From the NCBI GenBank assembly GCA_038380795.1, contig CM076261.1:5896556-5960555 (forward strand): a stretch of 64,000 nucleotides of DNA, given 5' to 3'. A model generated the notes under the pieces. It was not told the origin of the DNA and made no database searches. It saw only the letters and a list, made by a program, of their open reading frames with translations. A program made the position numbers and the translations under genes. Origin of the DNA: Pyrocephalus nanus (taxonomy: Eukaryota > Chordata > Aves > Passeriformes > Tyrannidae). Positions 12,401-24,495 of this stretch are shown one piece after another (positions within the stretch are counted from its first letter, which is position 1; each line of letters opens with the position of its first letter).

Positions 12401-15400
12401 CTGTGTGGCAGGGATGCTGTGACAGCACCTGCAGTCACACCACTTGACACTTGGGAAGGCCTTGAACCATTAGCATTAAGCTTACACATGCTACCTTGAC
12501 ATGAAAACAGTTCCAGTTAAAAATCATTTCAGAATTGTTATGTTGGCTTATGCAACTTTTGACAAACAAAATCCACTTGGATTACACTTGAATGAAAAAC
12601 TCTGCATGCTTCAACAGGTTTTCTTTGTTTTGGCTTGGTTTCCTAGTTTTACTTCTCACCTTCCAATAAAAAACTTTTTAGCTCAGAGAGACAGAAAATA
12701 CAGGAGGTGAGCTGCTTCCTACCTGAAATCTCAGCATTGCCTGGCAGAAGCTGATCGATATGAATCACTGGAGTGAATGCAGTACTGCACAAATTTAGCT
12801 TTTTCACAAGGACAAGTCTGTTAAGCAAAGGGTGGGAAACGTGGAGTACACTGCAGTTTGCTAATGTATGGCTCGGTTCCCAGGTCCATGTACATTCTTG
12901 CAGACAGGCTGCAGTTGTCATGCTATTGCCAGAAAAAACGTAAACAGGAGGAAACCTCTTGTCAGTTGAAGCATTAGGTTAGTAACACAAAAGAATACTT
13001 CTTAGAGTCTTTCAGAATGATACACATAATCTATTTGTCAAAGATGTTTTTTCCTATATATAGTCATACAGACTCATTGACGTAAGTCACCAATTTTTAC
13101 AATTTTTTTTAAATCACAGCAGTATTTACTATGTGGTGAGTCAGGACACTGAGCAAGGTCATAGGATTCTCTTGCAGAGGATCTTGACTTAAAGTTCAGG
13201 TGTTTTAGACAAAGCTCTTCTGGTTTTATCTTGGAGACTGAAAAATGGACATGTTTCCACTGAAGTTGCTAAAAGTTTGTCTTAGGTATACCTCCACTAA
13301 ATTTTATAGCTGGCAATTAGCCTGGGATGAAGTCTGGTTTCTCTTCCAATACTGCAAATGCAGTTGTGAAGCTTCACTAAAAATCCAAGCCTGATGTTTA
13401 TGCTGGATTAAAACAGTAGTTAGCAACATGAAAACAGGAGTCACCCTTTCAAACTTTTCTTTCCCACTATGACTGCTTACTTCATGGAAGCAAAGCCATC
13501 TGACCTGAATTACTTTTTGACTATGTTATTTGTGTTTAATCCACACCACATTCCTCCAGAGTTGCCATTGTTTCAATAGTGAGTAAGAAAGCCCTGCTCT
13601 GTGCAAGGCCTGCTGTTGCCCAGGGTCTTGCATTTCCCTGTCCTCAGCTGGGGGCATGGTACTGCCCTAGTACCTCTGAGGCTTCCAAATAGCACAGTGG
13701 AAATTGTGGGACTGTGGTTATGGTGGCACTGATGCACAGGGGAAGAGATGTCACATATTTAGAAACTATTTACTGAAATGTTGCTCCAAGGTGGGAAGGA
13801 ATTTCTGCCTTCAGTTGTTGCTACAGGTTGTGATTTCACCCCAGTACCACAGCATGGCAAAAGTTTTGGTGCATGATTTGTGAGCTGTCTGACCCATACC
13901 AATTTTTTTCCCTGTTGTTGGCAATTACTGAGTGGAGAGATGAGGAATGACACATTTTTAAGTGCATCAGTTATCTCTATTTGCTTCCCCTTAGGCCTAG
14001 CTTAGCCATGATTTATCAGAACAGTCTACAAAATGAAGAAGTTTCAGTTTGTTTTTTTTTTCAGGTGATAGAAGTTTTCTTCCTAAGACTGGCAAAATGA
14101 CTGGAACACAGTGAGTTATTATTACAACCACTTATTTTAAAAAAAGAAGAAAAAAGAACGTGCCGCAAGGTGACAAATAATACAGCTCAACTCATGCAAT
14201 GCATTAACTTCTCAGTACTACTTATTTTGTGAAGCATGCACAGCAAAAGCAGAGATGATCACAGTTCTGAACAAACAAAGTGATTCCAGATTGCAATTGT
14301 AAGCTCCCATAGTCAGCACAATAGGAAAAAATAAGACATAGTGTTTTAAGGACATGACTTTGATAATTCTCTAGTTAGAAGCCGGGGATAAGTGATAGGT
14401 TTGAGATTCCCACTGGGGAAATAGGTTTAGTTACATTGGAATGGGTTACCCTTTACTATTCAACATCTCAGCTCCCTAGTTACCATCTCCAAACTAAAGT
14501 GTTTGCCTCAGCACATGGTTGTTTACGCAAGTGACTTATCTTACCTTGGTGAGACATTTGATACCCATAAAACATCCATCACACTCTGTCCTACTGCTTT
14601 TCTTTAACTTGAGATGAGGCCCTTCCCTCTCCCTCAACCTTTGACAGCTTTGAAATGTGGCAGAGTGTCACTGTCGGTGCTGCTCAGGGGCTGTGCAGTG
14701 GTTGCCTTCTCAGAGGGCTCTGCAATGCTTCAGCATTTCCCCCTCTTTGAATAGAGGTATCAAAATCCAGAATTGCTTCCATTCTGCTTGGCTAAAAATG
14801 AGGGAAATCTCAGCACCCTATCATGGAGTTGGTTAAGTGAAGAGTCAGTACGATGAAGGCCTCTGCATCAGGAGTTGCCCATAATAGGTGGTGGTAATGT
14901 CACAGCTCAGCTTGTTTTTTAATATAGCTCGTTTTTTTCCTCCTTTCATGTGTTGGTTTTTTTCCCTTTGGGTGGAGCCAAGCTGGGGAGGTGATGACTT
15001 ACCTGCCACAGCTTGGTAGATTGCAATCTGGAACTGGCAGAGTGTTAACACAATGCTCCAGCAGAGCTTTTCTGTCTCTAATTTCAATGATTATGTTGTT
15101 ACTGGATCAGTGAAGAGAACCATGAAAAACACAATTACCAGGAAGCCCTGTTCCTTTTCTCGCCCCTTTGTCTCACTGTGAATTGGGCATGTGACTCACA
15201 GAGCAATAGAGGACCCGCTGTAATCACGCGCACTACCGAAAAGGGTGCTGTCCGCCGATGGGACCCAAGCGTGGGAAAGCCTGACTGCTGGCTGGAAGGG
15301 CTGGTCATGTCATGTTTTGCAGCTGGCGTCCAAATGCATCCCGATGAACCAAGTGATAGCAGCTACCTTCTCCTGCCACAACGGTGGCCAAGCAGACACG

Positions 15401-16944
15401 CAGAAGAGGGGCTGTAAAAGGCTCCCTGCTGCGTACAAAAGCATGGGGAAGGGAAGTTGTCGTGAATGAGCTTTCCATGATGGGACAGCAATGTTTTTTA
15501 GGTCACTGGCATAGCATCAGACTAAAGGGAAAGGGGTTGAGTGTGTTTCAGCTTGTGGGTGCTGGTCCCAGGTTTGCTCAGTGGAAGACCAGTGGTGCAT
15601 CGCGACTAGTGGGGCTTGGCCCGACCTCCTTATGTGATGCAGAGTTGGAAAAGAGAACTTCACTTGCTAACTGCAAATCATTTATAAACCTAAGACTTTA
15701 ACAGCAAGTGCCCATAGCAGCAGAGCAGCCAATATTTTTATCATTAATTGCTATCAAAAATGCCAGCACAAAGTCAACACCAACTCTGAACAGATCTGAT
15801 AGGCGAGCATGCTCCAAACTGGTGGCTGAAATGAATTATTTGCCTATTGCGTGCCGCAAAAACAATGTCATACAGGAGAGAACAGACTTTGGCAAACAAA
15901 CTGACATCAAGCTATGCTTGTGGGGAAGGCTCCTGATTTGATCTGGAAGGAAACATTGAGCACAAATAGGGATAAAGTTTACCGTAAGCATGGGTGAAAG
16001 GCAGGGCTGAGCCATGGTTCAGGATTCTTCATTAGTCTGCTGGAGAACAGCGTGAAACATAGCTGCTATTTTACTCGTTCTCAGCTATTCTCATTACAGA
16101 AAGATACAAGACACCTCAGAAAGGTTTTTAAGTTATAAACCACTTTTTCTCCCCCACCCCAGGTGCATCCATTTACCAGTGACCAATGAGCACATAAATA
16201 CCAGCAGGTGAAGAAAAATTACTTCATCTTGATGGTAAGCAGAAGTTCCCCTGCCCAAAAGCCCCTAGCACAAGTCTTTCTTATCCTCCTGTGCTGAGGG
16301 TCTAAGCATGGGCAGACAGTCCATGGTGCAGCACTGACGTGCTATTAATGTAACTATTAGGCTCTACAGACTGAATCAGGACCTGCCTAAGTACTGGTAT
16401 AGACATGAACAGCATAAGCTGGGACATACTTCTGTGTGGTTTGGTGACTGTCTTTATTTCACATAGTGGGAAAAACCCCATTTGGAAGCAGTATTCCAGT
16501 GAAGGGAAAGTCAGCTATGCCTGCCAGGGATCTCTTTTGCCCTCAAAATTCAGACATCACTGGAGATAAACAGAAGATGAAGGGAACCAGCGAGGGGAAA
16601 AACGACCAGACTGGGGGTTTCTTGCCACGTCTTTTGAAGTCACCAGTGTAACTCCTGGCATCTTCAGTGGGGTTTGGCTGGGCTCCGTGCAGAAGTGCCT
16701 TTGAAGATTTTGCTAAGGCTCAAGGCCTTGATCATGGCAAGTTTTATGCCTGTGAGCAACTCTGTGCAGATGAGCACTTCCAGGGCGCTCAGTGGGATGC
16801 TTCGGATGAGACTTTGCAGGATTGGTCTTAAGCAATGAGAGCTTAAGAGAAACATTCTGCTTGTCGTGCTTTTATCCTTGACCACATAAAATGAAAAGTC
16901 TTGGCAGCTCTGCGAGAACGAATTTGCATTGAAAACCCACAGCT
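9435..16944. other. Intergenic DNA (third part) up to the DLGAP1 3' end
   Basis: No supported gene. The longest open stretch is about 585 nt on the minus strand at 9839-10423. It begins at a TTG, not an ATG, and has no recognisable motifs. A cluster of plus-strand open frames sits at 15.18-15.94 kb with slightly raised CpG, but no family is recognised. Small AT dinucleotide tracts occur, for example at about 11054-11066. Confidence 0.6.
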
Positions 16945-16967
16945 CTTACAAGCAGTGCATTAATTAT

Positions 16968-16973
16968 TTTATT
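16968..16973 (-). promoter_or_regulatory. Candidate DLGAP1 distal poly(A) signal
   Basis: TTTATT on the plus strand, so AATAAA on the minus strand. On the mRNA strand it is followed about 25-40 nt later by a G/U-containing element (CTTGTAAGAGCTGTGGGTTTT). Confidence 0.45.
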
Positions 16974-19623
16974 AATTTGCTCTTTTTACATTATGGGAAA
17001 CATTCATCTATTTACATTTTCCTGTCCACACACAAACCAGATAGATAATCCTATGGAAACCCAATTCGTTAAGCCATAAAAACACTCTCCTCTGTCTAAA
17101 GGCTTTCAAATTTGTGTCTTTTGTCTCAAATCAAAAACATTTCTAAAATCACATTTGGGAATGCAGGTAGGCCAGTGATTTACATTCCAGTAAAGTAAAA
17201 TATGCATTTGACCATTTCCCTTAAAAAAAACCTACCCAAACCAAAAAAACCCAATAAATTCACAAAGATACAGTTTAAATTAAAATGAGAGTGCACATCA
17301 AAGCGTTAAGGGAACACCAATAAATAAACTGAAATATATTACAAATAAATTATTTCTATTTACCTTTTCAAATATTAAAAATCTTTAATCCATTTCTTCA
17401 TCTTTCTTTACAAAAAGATTATGAGAATTTTATGGAAACATCTGCAAAAAATATAATAAATACCTCTTTTTTTTTTTTTTTTAAACTTTTGAAGCAGGAG
17501 ACAAAACCAACCTTTTCTAAAATTTCCCTCAAGAAAAAAAAAAACCCAGTAGTTTAGTCCCAAAGTGAAATAGAATATAGGCATTTTTAATATACACTGG
17601 GCAAGTTAGACTAAAAACAAATAGTTACAAATTATACTGAAACAGATGATGGAGCAAATATACTAGCATTAGTGTTGGTAAATGAGTCAAGTGGTTAACT
17701 AGTGGCATTCTAGAGGCAGAATTATTTTATATTTTCTCGTATTGGCAGTATTTTTAATATTTTGCTAAAAACTAAGCTAACACCATAATAACCTTTCCAG
17801 TGCCAAATGAATTACAAGCATTCAGCTAAGAATAAATTCCTTTAAGACAGATACAAAAAATATTCTATGATATACAAATACAATAATTTGTGATGTACAA
17901 GACTAGATAGTCTTTGCTTTTCTGCTCTTTTAGGGGGGAACTTGCTGGATATAAATTTCTGTAGCCACTTGTCAACCAAAGTCTTAACTCATCTTTCATA
18001 AAACGTTCACAAAACTAAGTAAGTCTGTGACACAGTTGTGAATGTGGACTCTCACCTGGGTACTGCTTTGAATACTTCAGTACAAATGAGTTCCAAATAA
18101 TTAATACTTCTTATGACTATATATGCTCAAAAGTGGAAGTTGGCACTATTACATACTGCAAACACGGTGATGTTTTGTTGCTGCTAAAAGTTAAATGCAG
18201 TGTTTCAAAACTAGCAAATACACTGGTATTCAAACGCTTAGAGGGTCAAACCTTTCGAAGCTCCTGTAACACCAAGCACTCTAGGGTTACACTGGATTTC
18301 TGATTACTCTAGTTAAAAGTCATTTATATATTAAATTATTAGCCCTTATCTTGTAAACCACAGCAGTAAATAGTTGTGCCCTGTTTATAAAGACATAGCT
18401 CAGATATCAATGGCTTTGAGAGGTAGCAAATTCTCTAGTGGTTTTTAGGATGCTCTCATGAAAACACTTGGTGCCAGAACTTATTACCTCTCCTGTTTTT
18501 TGAATAAAATTAAATTAGCACCTGGCTATGATGTCGTAGGAAAAGAAGCTGTCTGGCATGGTCTCGATGAATAGTTTTAGCAAGAGCTTAACTTCTCGAT
18601 GACAATTTTCAATGCTTTCTAAGTGCAAGCTGCAGAATTACACCACACGTGCAGTGGGATTTTTCACTGGTTGGACTGTCCGTACAGGTTTAGCAGCTGT
18701 GGGCACAGCCAGCCAGTACTGGTGTGTGGCAAGGGCTGCAACCTGTGCCCCTCCATGGCGGGGCTTTCCCTGTGACTGTGCCTACTAAGAGCAGAAAGCA
18801 GCCTGCCTTCCTCTCCTATGTGCCCCTGCCCTGGCAGACACAGGGTGAAGAGCATGCAGGGACCAGCAGAGTCCAGGAAGCCTCGCCTCAGGACTGCACA
18901 CACACTGAGGGCTGCACAGCACTCCTCTTCCCCAGACCAGTCCTGTCACCCAAAGCAGCTCACGCTAATTCTGCTGTCAGCAGCACATGCCAGCTAGGCA
19001 CGTGTGTGCACACACACACTCTCACAAGCACGCACACAACTTGCTTTCAGCAACATGCCTGACATAGCTTTCCTAATGTTGGCACAAGAGAATCCAGTAG
19101 CAGCGTGGTCGGCATCATCCCTCATCAGAGAAGCTAGAGGACAAGCCCCTGTCCCAGCCAGGAGTGGCTTTAGGGGACAGACACGCAGGAACTGACCTCT
19201 CAGGCTCCTCTCCAGCCCTATTATCTGCCATTTCCGCCCACTATTAATGAGCTACTTGGAATGCATATTTTTCATGATTGCAAAACAATGGCAGAAGCCA
19301 GGGTCGGAAGGCTTGTTGTGAAAAATATTAAGTTCATATTGATCCCATAACTTGTGAAAAATAGTCTATTGTTCTTGTTCAAATGGGAACTTTATACTAT
19401 TAAGAGGAGGCTGAATTAGAAATTTACTCCTAGAAGTGGTTGGTTTGGTGATAAGCAGTCTGAACTGTAGCATACAACTGGCTGTGGATAGAGCAAAGCA
19501 AGCCTGGCCTGCAAAAGCGTCAGAGGCTCCACGTACAGTAATGTGGCTGGCATCCGTGTGTGGCTGCGTGGACGTATGAGATTGGATGGTCCCACCGAGA
19601 TTAAGACATCAACAAAACCAAGG

Positions 19624-19672
19624 TTTTTTTCTTTTTTTTTTTTTTTTTTCTTTTTTCTTTTTTTTTTTTTTT
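19624..19672 (-). repeat. A-rich low-complexity tract in the DLGAP1 3'UTR
   Basis: The plus strand is T with only three C interruptions over 49 nt. In the mRNA sense it is an internal A-rich tract, so oligo-dT can prime there and mimic a poly(A) end. Confidence 0.9.
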
Positions 19673-20591
19673 AACCAATATAATCCGTACAATACAATAC
19701 AAGAGGAATTGACAATACAGTACAATTTTAAAAATTCTTAATACTTGGACAAGAAAATCCTTCTTTTATATTATCTCTTCAACTGTCATTACTTCTTATC
19801 TCCTTCCTTTTCACTCTTTTATTGCCTTTCAAAATAGATTATTTCCCTGGAAGATCGAATTTACAATCTTCTGCTGATTGAAATGTTTAAGTAGTGATTG
19901 ATGAAATAAAAATGAGGCAGTTTGTGCAGCTGTGAGTGTGCAGGTATCTTTCCACAGGATCTTATATATCCCTTGCCATCTCACCTGTGAGATATACTTC
20001 CACTTTTTCACCTGCCAGAGCTGTGGGTTTTTTTTTTTTAATTCCCCGCCTCCCCACTCCCACCCCAGCCCCCTCCCCTTGTGTGACTCCTTAATTCAGG
20101 TGAGAAGATGTGATTCAGAGGTTTAGAATAAAGTGCGCCATCTGCTTTAAAAAAAACAGTAATAAAAAGAAGGGAATCCAAGTCATAGCTCCTTTCATCT
20201 TTTGTGAGGAAGACGGCAGAGTCCAAAAAGATCACCCTGCATGACTGAAATTTCCAAAGTCCCCTACAGTTTGATATTGCTGTACACTGGGTAACTGACT
20301 AGCTTTAGGTCAACTAAAGATCATGAGTAAGTTAAATGGTGCATCTACTGTACAGGTGCGCAGGTGTGTGGAAGTCTGAGCGCTGTGTTTATTTGTTTCA
20401 AATAGGAAAAAAAAACCAGGATCATACTCGTTTACATGAGGCAAAGTGGCAGCATCAGTACATGTGACAAAGCATCGTGAGGACATGGGCGAACCTTCAG
20501 AAAGCAAGGGTGATTAGAGGACATCTCTCGGAGGACCGACAACTACGCCACGGCAGTGGAGTTCACTGGGAGCATCGGGGCAGCTGCGTAC

Positions 20592-20645
20592 AGAGAGAGG
20601 GGAGGGGGAGAGGAGGGGAGAGAGAGTGAGAGAGAGAAGAGGAGG
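20592..20645 (-). promoter_or_regulatory. CU-rich element just after the DLGAP1 stop
   Basis: The plus strand is nearly pure GA for about 54 nt. In the mRNA it reads as CUCUCU and CCCCUCC repeats and starts about 97 nt after the stop codon. CUCUCU is the recognition motif of polypyrimidine-tract binding proteins, so a regulatory role is plausible. It could also be a simple (GA)n repeat. Confidence 0.4.
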
Positions 20646-20741
20646 TACAAATACTTCGTGGTGACCTTGAGCAGGAGCCTAGAGGGGCAGATTATACATG
20701 AGGCTTGTCTTGCCAGAGAGAGTCCTCCTGGTTGGATCCCT

Positions 20742-20951
20742 TCATAGCCTGGTCTGGGCTTCGGGGATGTATATCTCAATGCTTTCGGCGCTCTCGGTAG
20801 CTGAGTTCTGGCGGACCGATGCAGCGCGCTTGGCAGCCATCAGCCGTTTCCGGGCCTCTTGACGCTGTGAGCTTTCCAGAGAGCGTTCTCGTATGAGTGG
20901 CACCTGACCTTTCGATGGCTTCTTTGGCACTGGAGGAGGGACCCTTCTCTC
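20742..20951 (-). CDS. DLGAP1: DLGAP1 last coding exon, C-terminus with PDZ ligand
   Basis: In mRNA sense the exon begins at 20951, after the acceptor TGCTTTGATCAG, and runs 69 codons to TGA (20742-20744). It starts ERRVPPPVPKKPSKG, a basic and proline-rich linker with a PxxP-type motif. This is followed by a charged helix (SSQRQEARKRLMAAKRAAS) and ends YIPEAQTRL. The last four residues (codons 20745-20756) fit a class I PDZ ligand, known in this family to bind SHANK. Phase 0 joins exactly to the upstream exon ending HDKK. The acceptor is followed by GAG, giving a CAG-GAG pair, but use of the second AG would remove only one Glu. No defect is seen. Confidence 0.97.
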   Translation of the reverse strand, partial: ERRVPPPVPKKPSKGQVPLIRERSLESSQRQEARKRLMAAKRAASVRQNSATESAESIEIYIPEAQTRL

Positions 20952-21118
20952 CTGATCAAAGCAGAAGGTTAATGGCATTATACAGCTTCTCAGGGAAAGG
21001 TGGGAAAAACTAGGATACGTCAGTAGTTAGAACACACATTTTACCTAAGGCTTGTTAGCTCTTATCTGCCTTTCTGTCTTCAGTCAACTGGCTTTTGTGC
21101 TCAAGTTTTCATAAACAT

Positions 21119-21360
21119 GGGGCAAGGGGAAAGGGGAGGGGAGGGCCGGCCGCCGTGCTACTTCTCCTCGGGGACGGTGCTACTGGGGCCGAGGCCCCCA
21201 CCGCCACCCGCTTAGTGCCAGGGACCAGGAGAGAGACCGGCCTTCCCCCGCCAGTGCAGCCGGCAGGGAACGCTGCTCTCAGCAGAGGAGCTCTGGAGAG
21301 CCCCAGCTCCTGGGCCACCCTCTTCTATGCGTGCATAACGCTAGGTGCTCTTGCAACACG
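21119..21360. promoter_or_regulatory. G-quadruplex motif followed by a CpG-rich block
   Basis: Plus-strand runs GGGG (21119), GGGG (21126), GGGG (21133), GGGG (21138) and GGG (21143), separated by 1-3 nt, satisfy the canonical four-tract G4 rule. Immediately after come about 15 CpGs up to 21360, in a region otherwise poor in CpG. It lies about 170 bp upstream of the terminal exon. It could be an antisense or internal regulatory element, or simply a GC-rich insertion. Confidence 0.5.
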
Positions 21361-21696
21361 GAGGTGCCATGGCTTTGGTGTTCCCAAATGCAGATGGGAA
21401 CTAGCTGTCTGCAGCTGGTGCATCTGAGTAAGTAGCTTTTAAAAAAGACACCATATATTTATGTATCTATTTTGTAGCAGTTTAATGACTGCTCAAGAAG
21501 CCCACATTTTGGGTCTCGCAGTGCACACTCTAGCCTCCTGTTAAACAGATATGAAGATAGAATCAGCTAGAAATAGAAAAAACTGGTAGGAAAAACTTTA
21601 AAATCATTAAGAGAACATGCATTAATCATCATGGTGGCAGCTAGCTCCAGATATGTGATCAACAAGGAGGACTTTAATGTATATCCTGGTGCATGT

Positions 21697-21730
21697 ACAC
21701 ACACACACACACACACACAGAGAGAGAGAA
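21697..21730. repeat. (AC)n then (AG)n microsatellite
   Basis: AC dinucleotides for 23 nt (21697-21719), changing to AG repeats and then a short A-run on the plus strand. Confidence 0.95.
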
Positions 21731-23736
21731 AAAAAAGAATAAGAAAAGCCCAACAAAAAAAACCCTCCAAGAGGGATCTCTCCCGAAAAAGAAAAGTGTA
21801 TTCAGGACTGAATTTCAGGCGGCCACAAAGACTTTGTCAAGTTAATTAGATTGTCTTTTAAGTTACATCCCCTTCCAACTGTGAACACGGTCTCTGAGTG
21901 AAGGGATTTTATCACACTACAAAGGTCCCATTCTGCCCTTTCGTTTTCTCTCATGCTGCTCACAACAGCTTCCATGGCTCGAAATATAAAGGTGCTTAGT
22001 TACACTTATTCATACTTTGCTTTTTCTCCCCGTCCAAGGATTAATCTACAGTGCTTATAAAGGACCCAGTGGCAAAGGCCAAAGGCAAATATCAATTCCA
22101 CAGAAAGTTTGGGGTTTTTTTTTATCCTTTAAGAAAGGTGATGATCTATTTCATCTAAAGTCATAGACAAATGCTGTTGAAACAGGAACACAGTGTAATT
22201 CTTTAAAATCTTTACCTTCCTACTTTACGTCCCTTTCTTCAGCACTACTTAACCCGTTATAGTTTTCTTTTTGTTGGAAACTCTTTGAAGTGTTTTTCAG
22301 AAACAAAGAAAAGGCACATTTTTTTTAAGGAAAGCTCTTGTTTCTCACTGCTGCAATTGCAAACCCAGCCTACCCGCTTTACTGTAAAAGCTAATGAAAG
22401 ACCATATACCAGCATTTCTGTGCATGCATGTTTGGCGATTTTAACTTCCTTTGCTGATAGATACTGGAAAAAGAAAAAAGAAGATAAGAAAATGACTTGC
22501 CTTCAGTACCTTGGGCTAGGAAAACACATTCCCATTCATTCCCCTACAAAACACACTAGGTGTGCACAAATGGTGTGAACATGGCACTCCTAAGTCAGGA
22601 ATGAGTATTTAGTCTTGATTGGAGGAGGAGGAATAGTGCTACCAGCACTGGCTTTACAAGCTTCCTGCTGCAAGATTAATGGGGTTTGATATTATTATTG
22701 TTATTTGTCCAGAAGAAAACACCACTTTGGTCATCGGCAGCCAGCTGACCTGTAAGACTCCTGTCTGAGCCGCTGTACCTGTAAGTCATGTTCTCCCTCC
22801 TTCTGGTGATCCTACCTGTTGGCTGTATTCATTGCTATCAGACCAGCCACAATGGAAATTCAGCCATCAAATTACATAACTATAGGAGCACAACATTAGA
22901 CCATTGATTCCTTTAGGAATGGGTCTGTGTTTTAAGGATTTTTCGAAACATTTGTGTATTTTGGCTCACCCAAATGATGTTTGTCTTGAGGTGGATAATG
23001 AGGAGAAAAAAAGGCAAGGGTGCCAAATGGGAATGTAAAGTGAAATGTGGCTCACACTTGGAGATGTGGTAGTTTTTCATGGTGACAGAAGAAGACCACA
23101 TTTAGGAAAAAAAAAAAAAAGACCAAAGTTCCAGATGATTTTTATGCTACCTTGGGTAAACAACACTACCAGCAAAGTGAACATGTTTGTGAAATCACCC
23201 ATTTAAAAAAAGCCCAAAATAAATAAAAAACAAACAAATGGACAAAAAAATGTAGTTCTTTCATGTAACATTTTGGAAGGCATATTTTTGATATTGCTCT
23301 GTTTGTAATCTGGCTACCAAAGTCAGAGATGGTTACAATGCTTCCCTAGTTTTTTCAGCAACACAACCTAGAACTCTTGCTGTATGCAATAATATGAACC
23401 GTAAATGTGATTTATTTAATTTTAAGAATCAATATATAAGGCAGTTCCTTCCAACGATTGATCGTCTAATATGATTAAATGTAAAGCTTAACAAAGTACC
23501 ACATTCCCATTATCCGATTCACAAAGACAGATTTGGTTTAAAAATATGCCTGAAACATATTACAGATAATATCCCAGATGATTATTATGTAAACATTGTT
23601 ATTACAATGAAATTAAGTTGATATGAGCTTCATTTCACATTTTTTAACGTCAGCGCTGTAACACAGAGGCCTATTTAATCTGTCCAGTATTTGTGCAGGG
23701 TTTTAAATGAAGCATACAAAATCTACAGTGTTCTAC

Positions 23737-23889
23737 CTTCTTGTCATGAGGATCCATCTGTTTCCAATTATTGGCCTTTAACTGATGAAGTTCATCAAAT
23801 TTCATACTAATATTTTCTATGGACAACTGCAGCATATCCCAAAACCCTGCTAAATCTTGGGAGGTCGGCCGTGGATGTGCATTAGGATT
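23737..23889 (-). CDS. DLGAP1: DLGAP1 exon, GH1-domain core
   Basis: A 153-nt exon of 51 whole codons (phase 0 at both ends), between the acceptor TTCTTCTGTTGCGCAG and the donor GTAGAA. It encodes NPNAHPRPTSQDLAGFWDML..., then an amphipathic helix (IENISMKFDELHQLKANNW) and ends MDPHDKK. The PRPTSQDLAGFWDMLQLSIE segment is the signature of the DLGAP-family homology domain (GH1), a helical bundle at the C-terminus of all DLGAPs. Because the exon is symmetric, skipping it would keep the frame but destroy the domain. Residues match the mammalian protein almost exactly in my recollection. Confidence 0.97.
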
Positions 23890-24449
23890 CTGCGCAACAG
23901 AAGAAAAAAAGATGTTGGCTTTAGTACTTCTTAATGTAAAGCATTTGTGCAAATGGTTATGAATCTCACTAGCAAAGCACTTTTAGCAAATGCAAGCGAG
24001 TGGTAAGACACAGAGGGAGAAGCAGAGCGGAGCGCTACTTACTGTCAGGTTTATTTCAAGGAGTCTGGCTTGGTATTAAGCTGCTTTGTCCCTGCAAGCA
24101 GCCTCTCACCAAAGGCAGCTGCTACCCTCCTCAGACTAGGGGTAAAGTCCATGTGTCAGGTCCCCTGTGGCAAGGTCTGCCTAGGGATGCTCCTGGGCAC
24201 AACTGGTTATACTCCTAATCGCACTGAAATTAATTGCCAGCCTCCTCTTCACCTTCACGAGGAAGGATTCCCTGCCGTGTTCACACTTGTAAAAAGACTG
24301 ATACCTGTGCAAATGTACATTTGTTGCATGTGTAAATAGTGATATACTGATGTGTGAACACTTTTTCTACCCTCTGAGATCCTAAGGTTTACAAAAATAC
24401 ACTATTTCAAGAAAAAACTGTCTCATCCACCTCAGGCCAGTTTTTTCCT

Positions 24450-24495
<46 letters not shown>

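Larger units (their letters stand above)
16945..20741 (-). other. DLGAP1: DLGAP1 3'UTR (inferred extent)
   Basis: The stretch after the DLGAP1 stop has no gene. Much of it (about 16.95-18.66 kb and 19.2-20.5 kb) is AT-rich with long U/A-rich elements, typical of brain 3'UTRs. Minus-strand AATAAA hexamers occur at 20388-20393, 19818-19823 and 16968-16973. The last has the best flanks and is used here for the end. A GC-richer block at about 18.69-19.22 kb looks different from its surroundings, so the true 3'UTR could be shorter. Confidence 0.45.
20952..23736 (-). other. DLGAP1: DLGAP1 intron (2785 bp) before the last exon
   Basis: A GT-AG intron (GTAGAA donor, GATCAG acceptor). It contains a G-quadruplex motif and a CpG cluster near the 3' end (21119-21360), an (AC)n/(AG)n microsatellite (21697-21730), and otherwise unremarkable AT-rich sequence. 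Confidence 0.9.
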
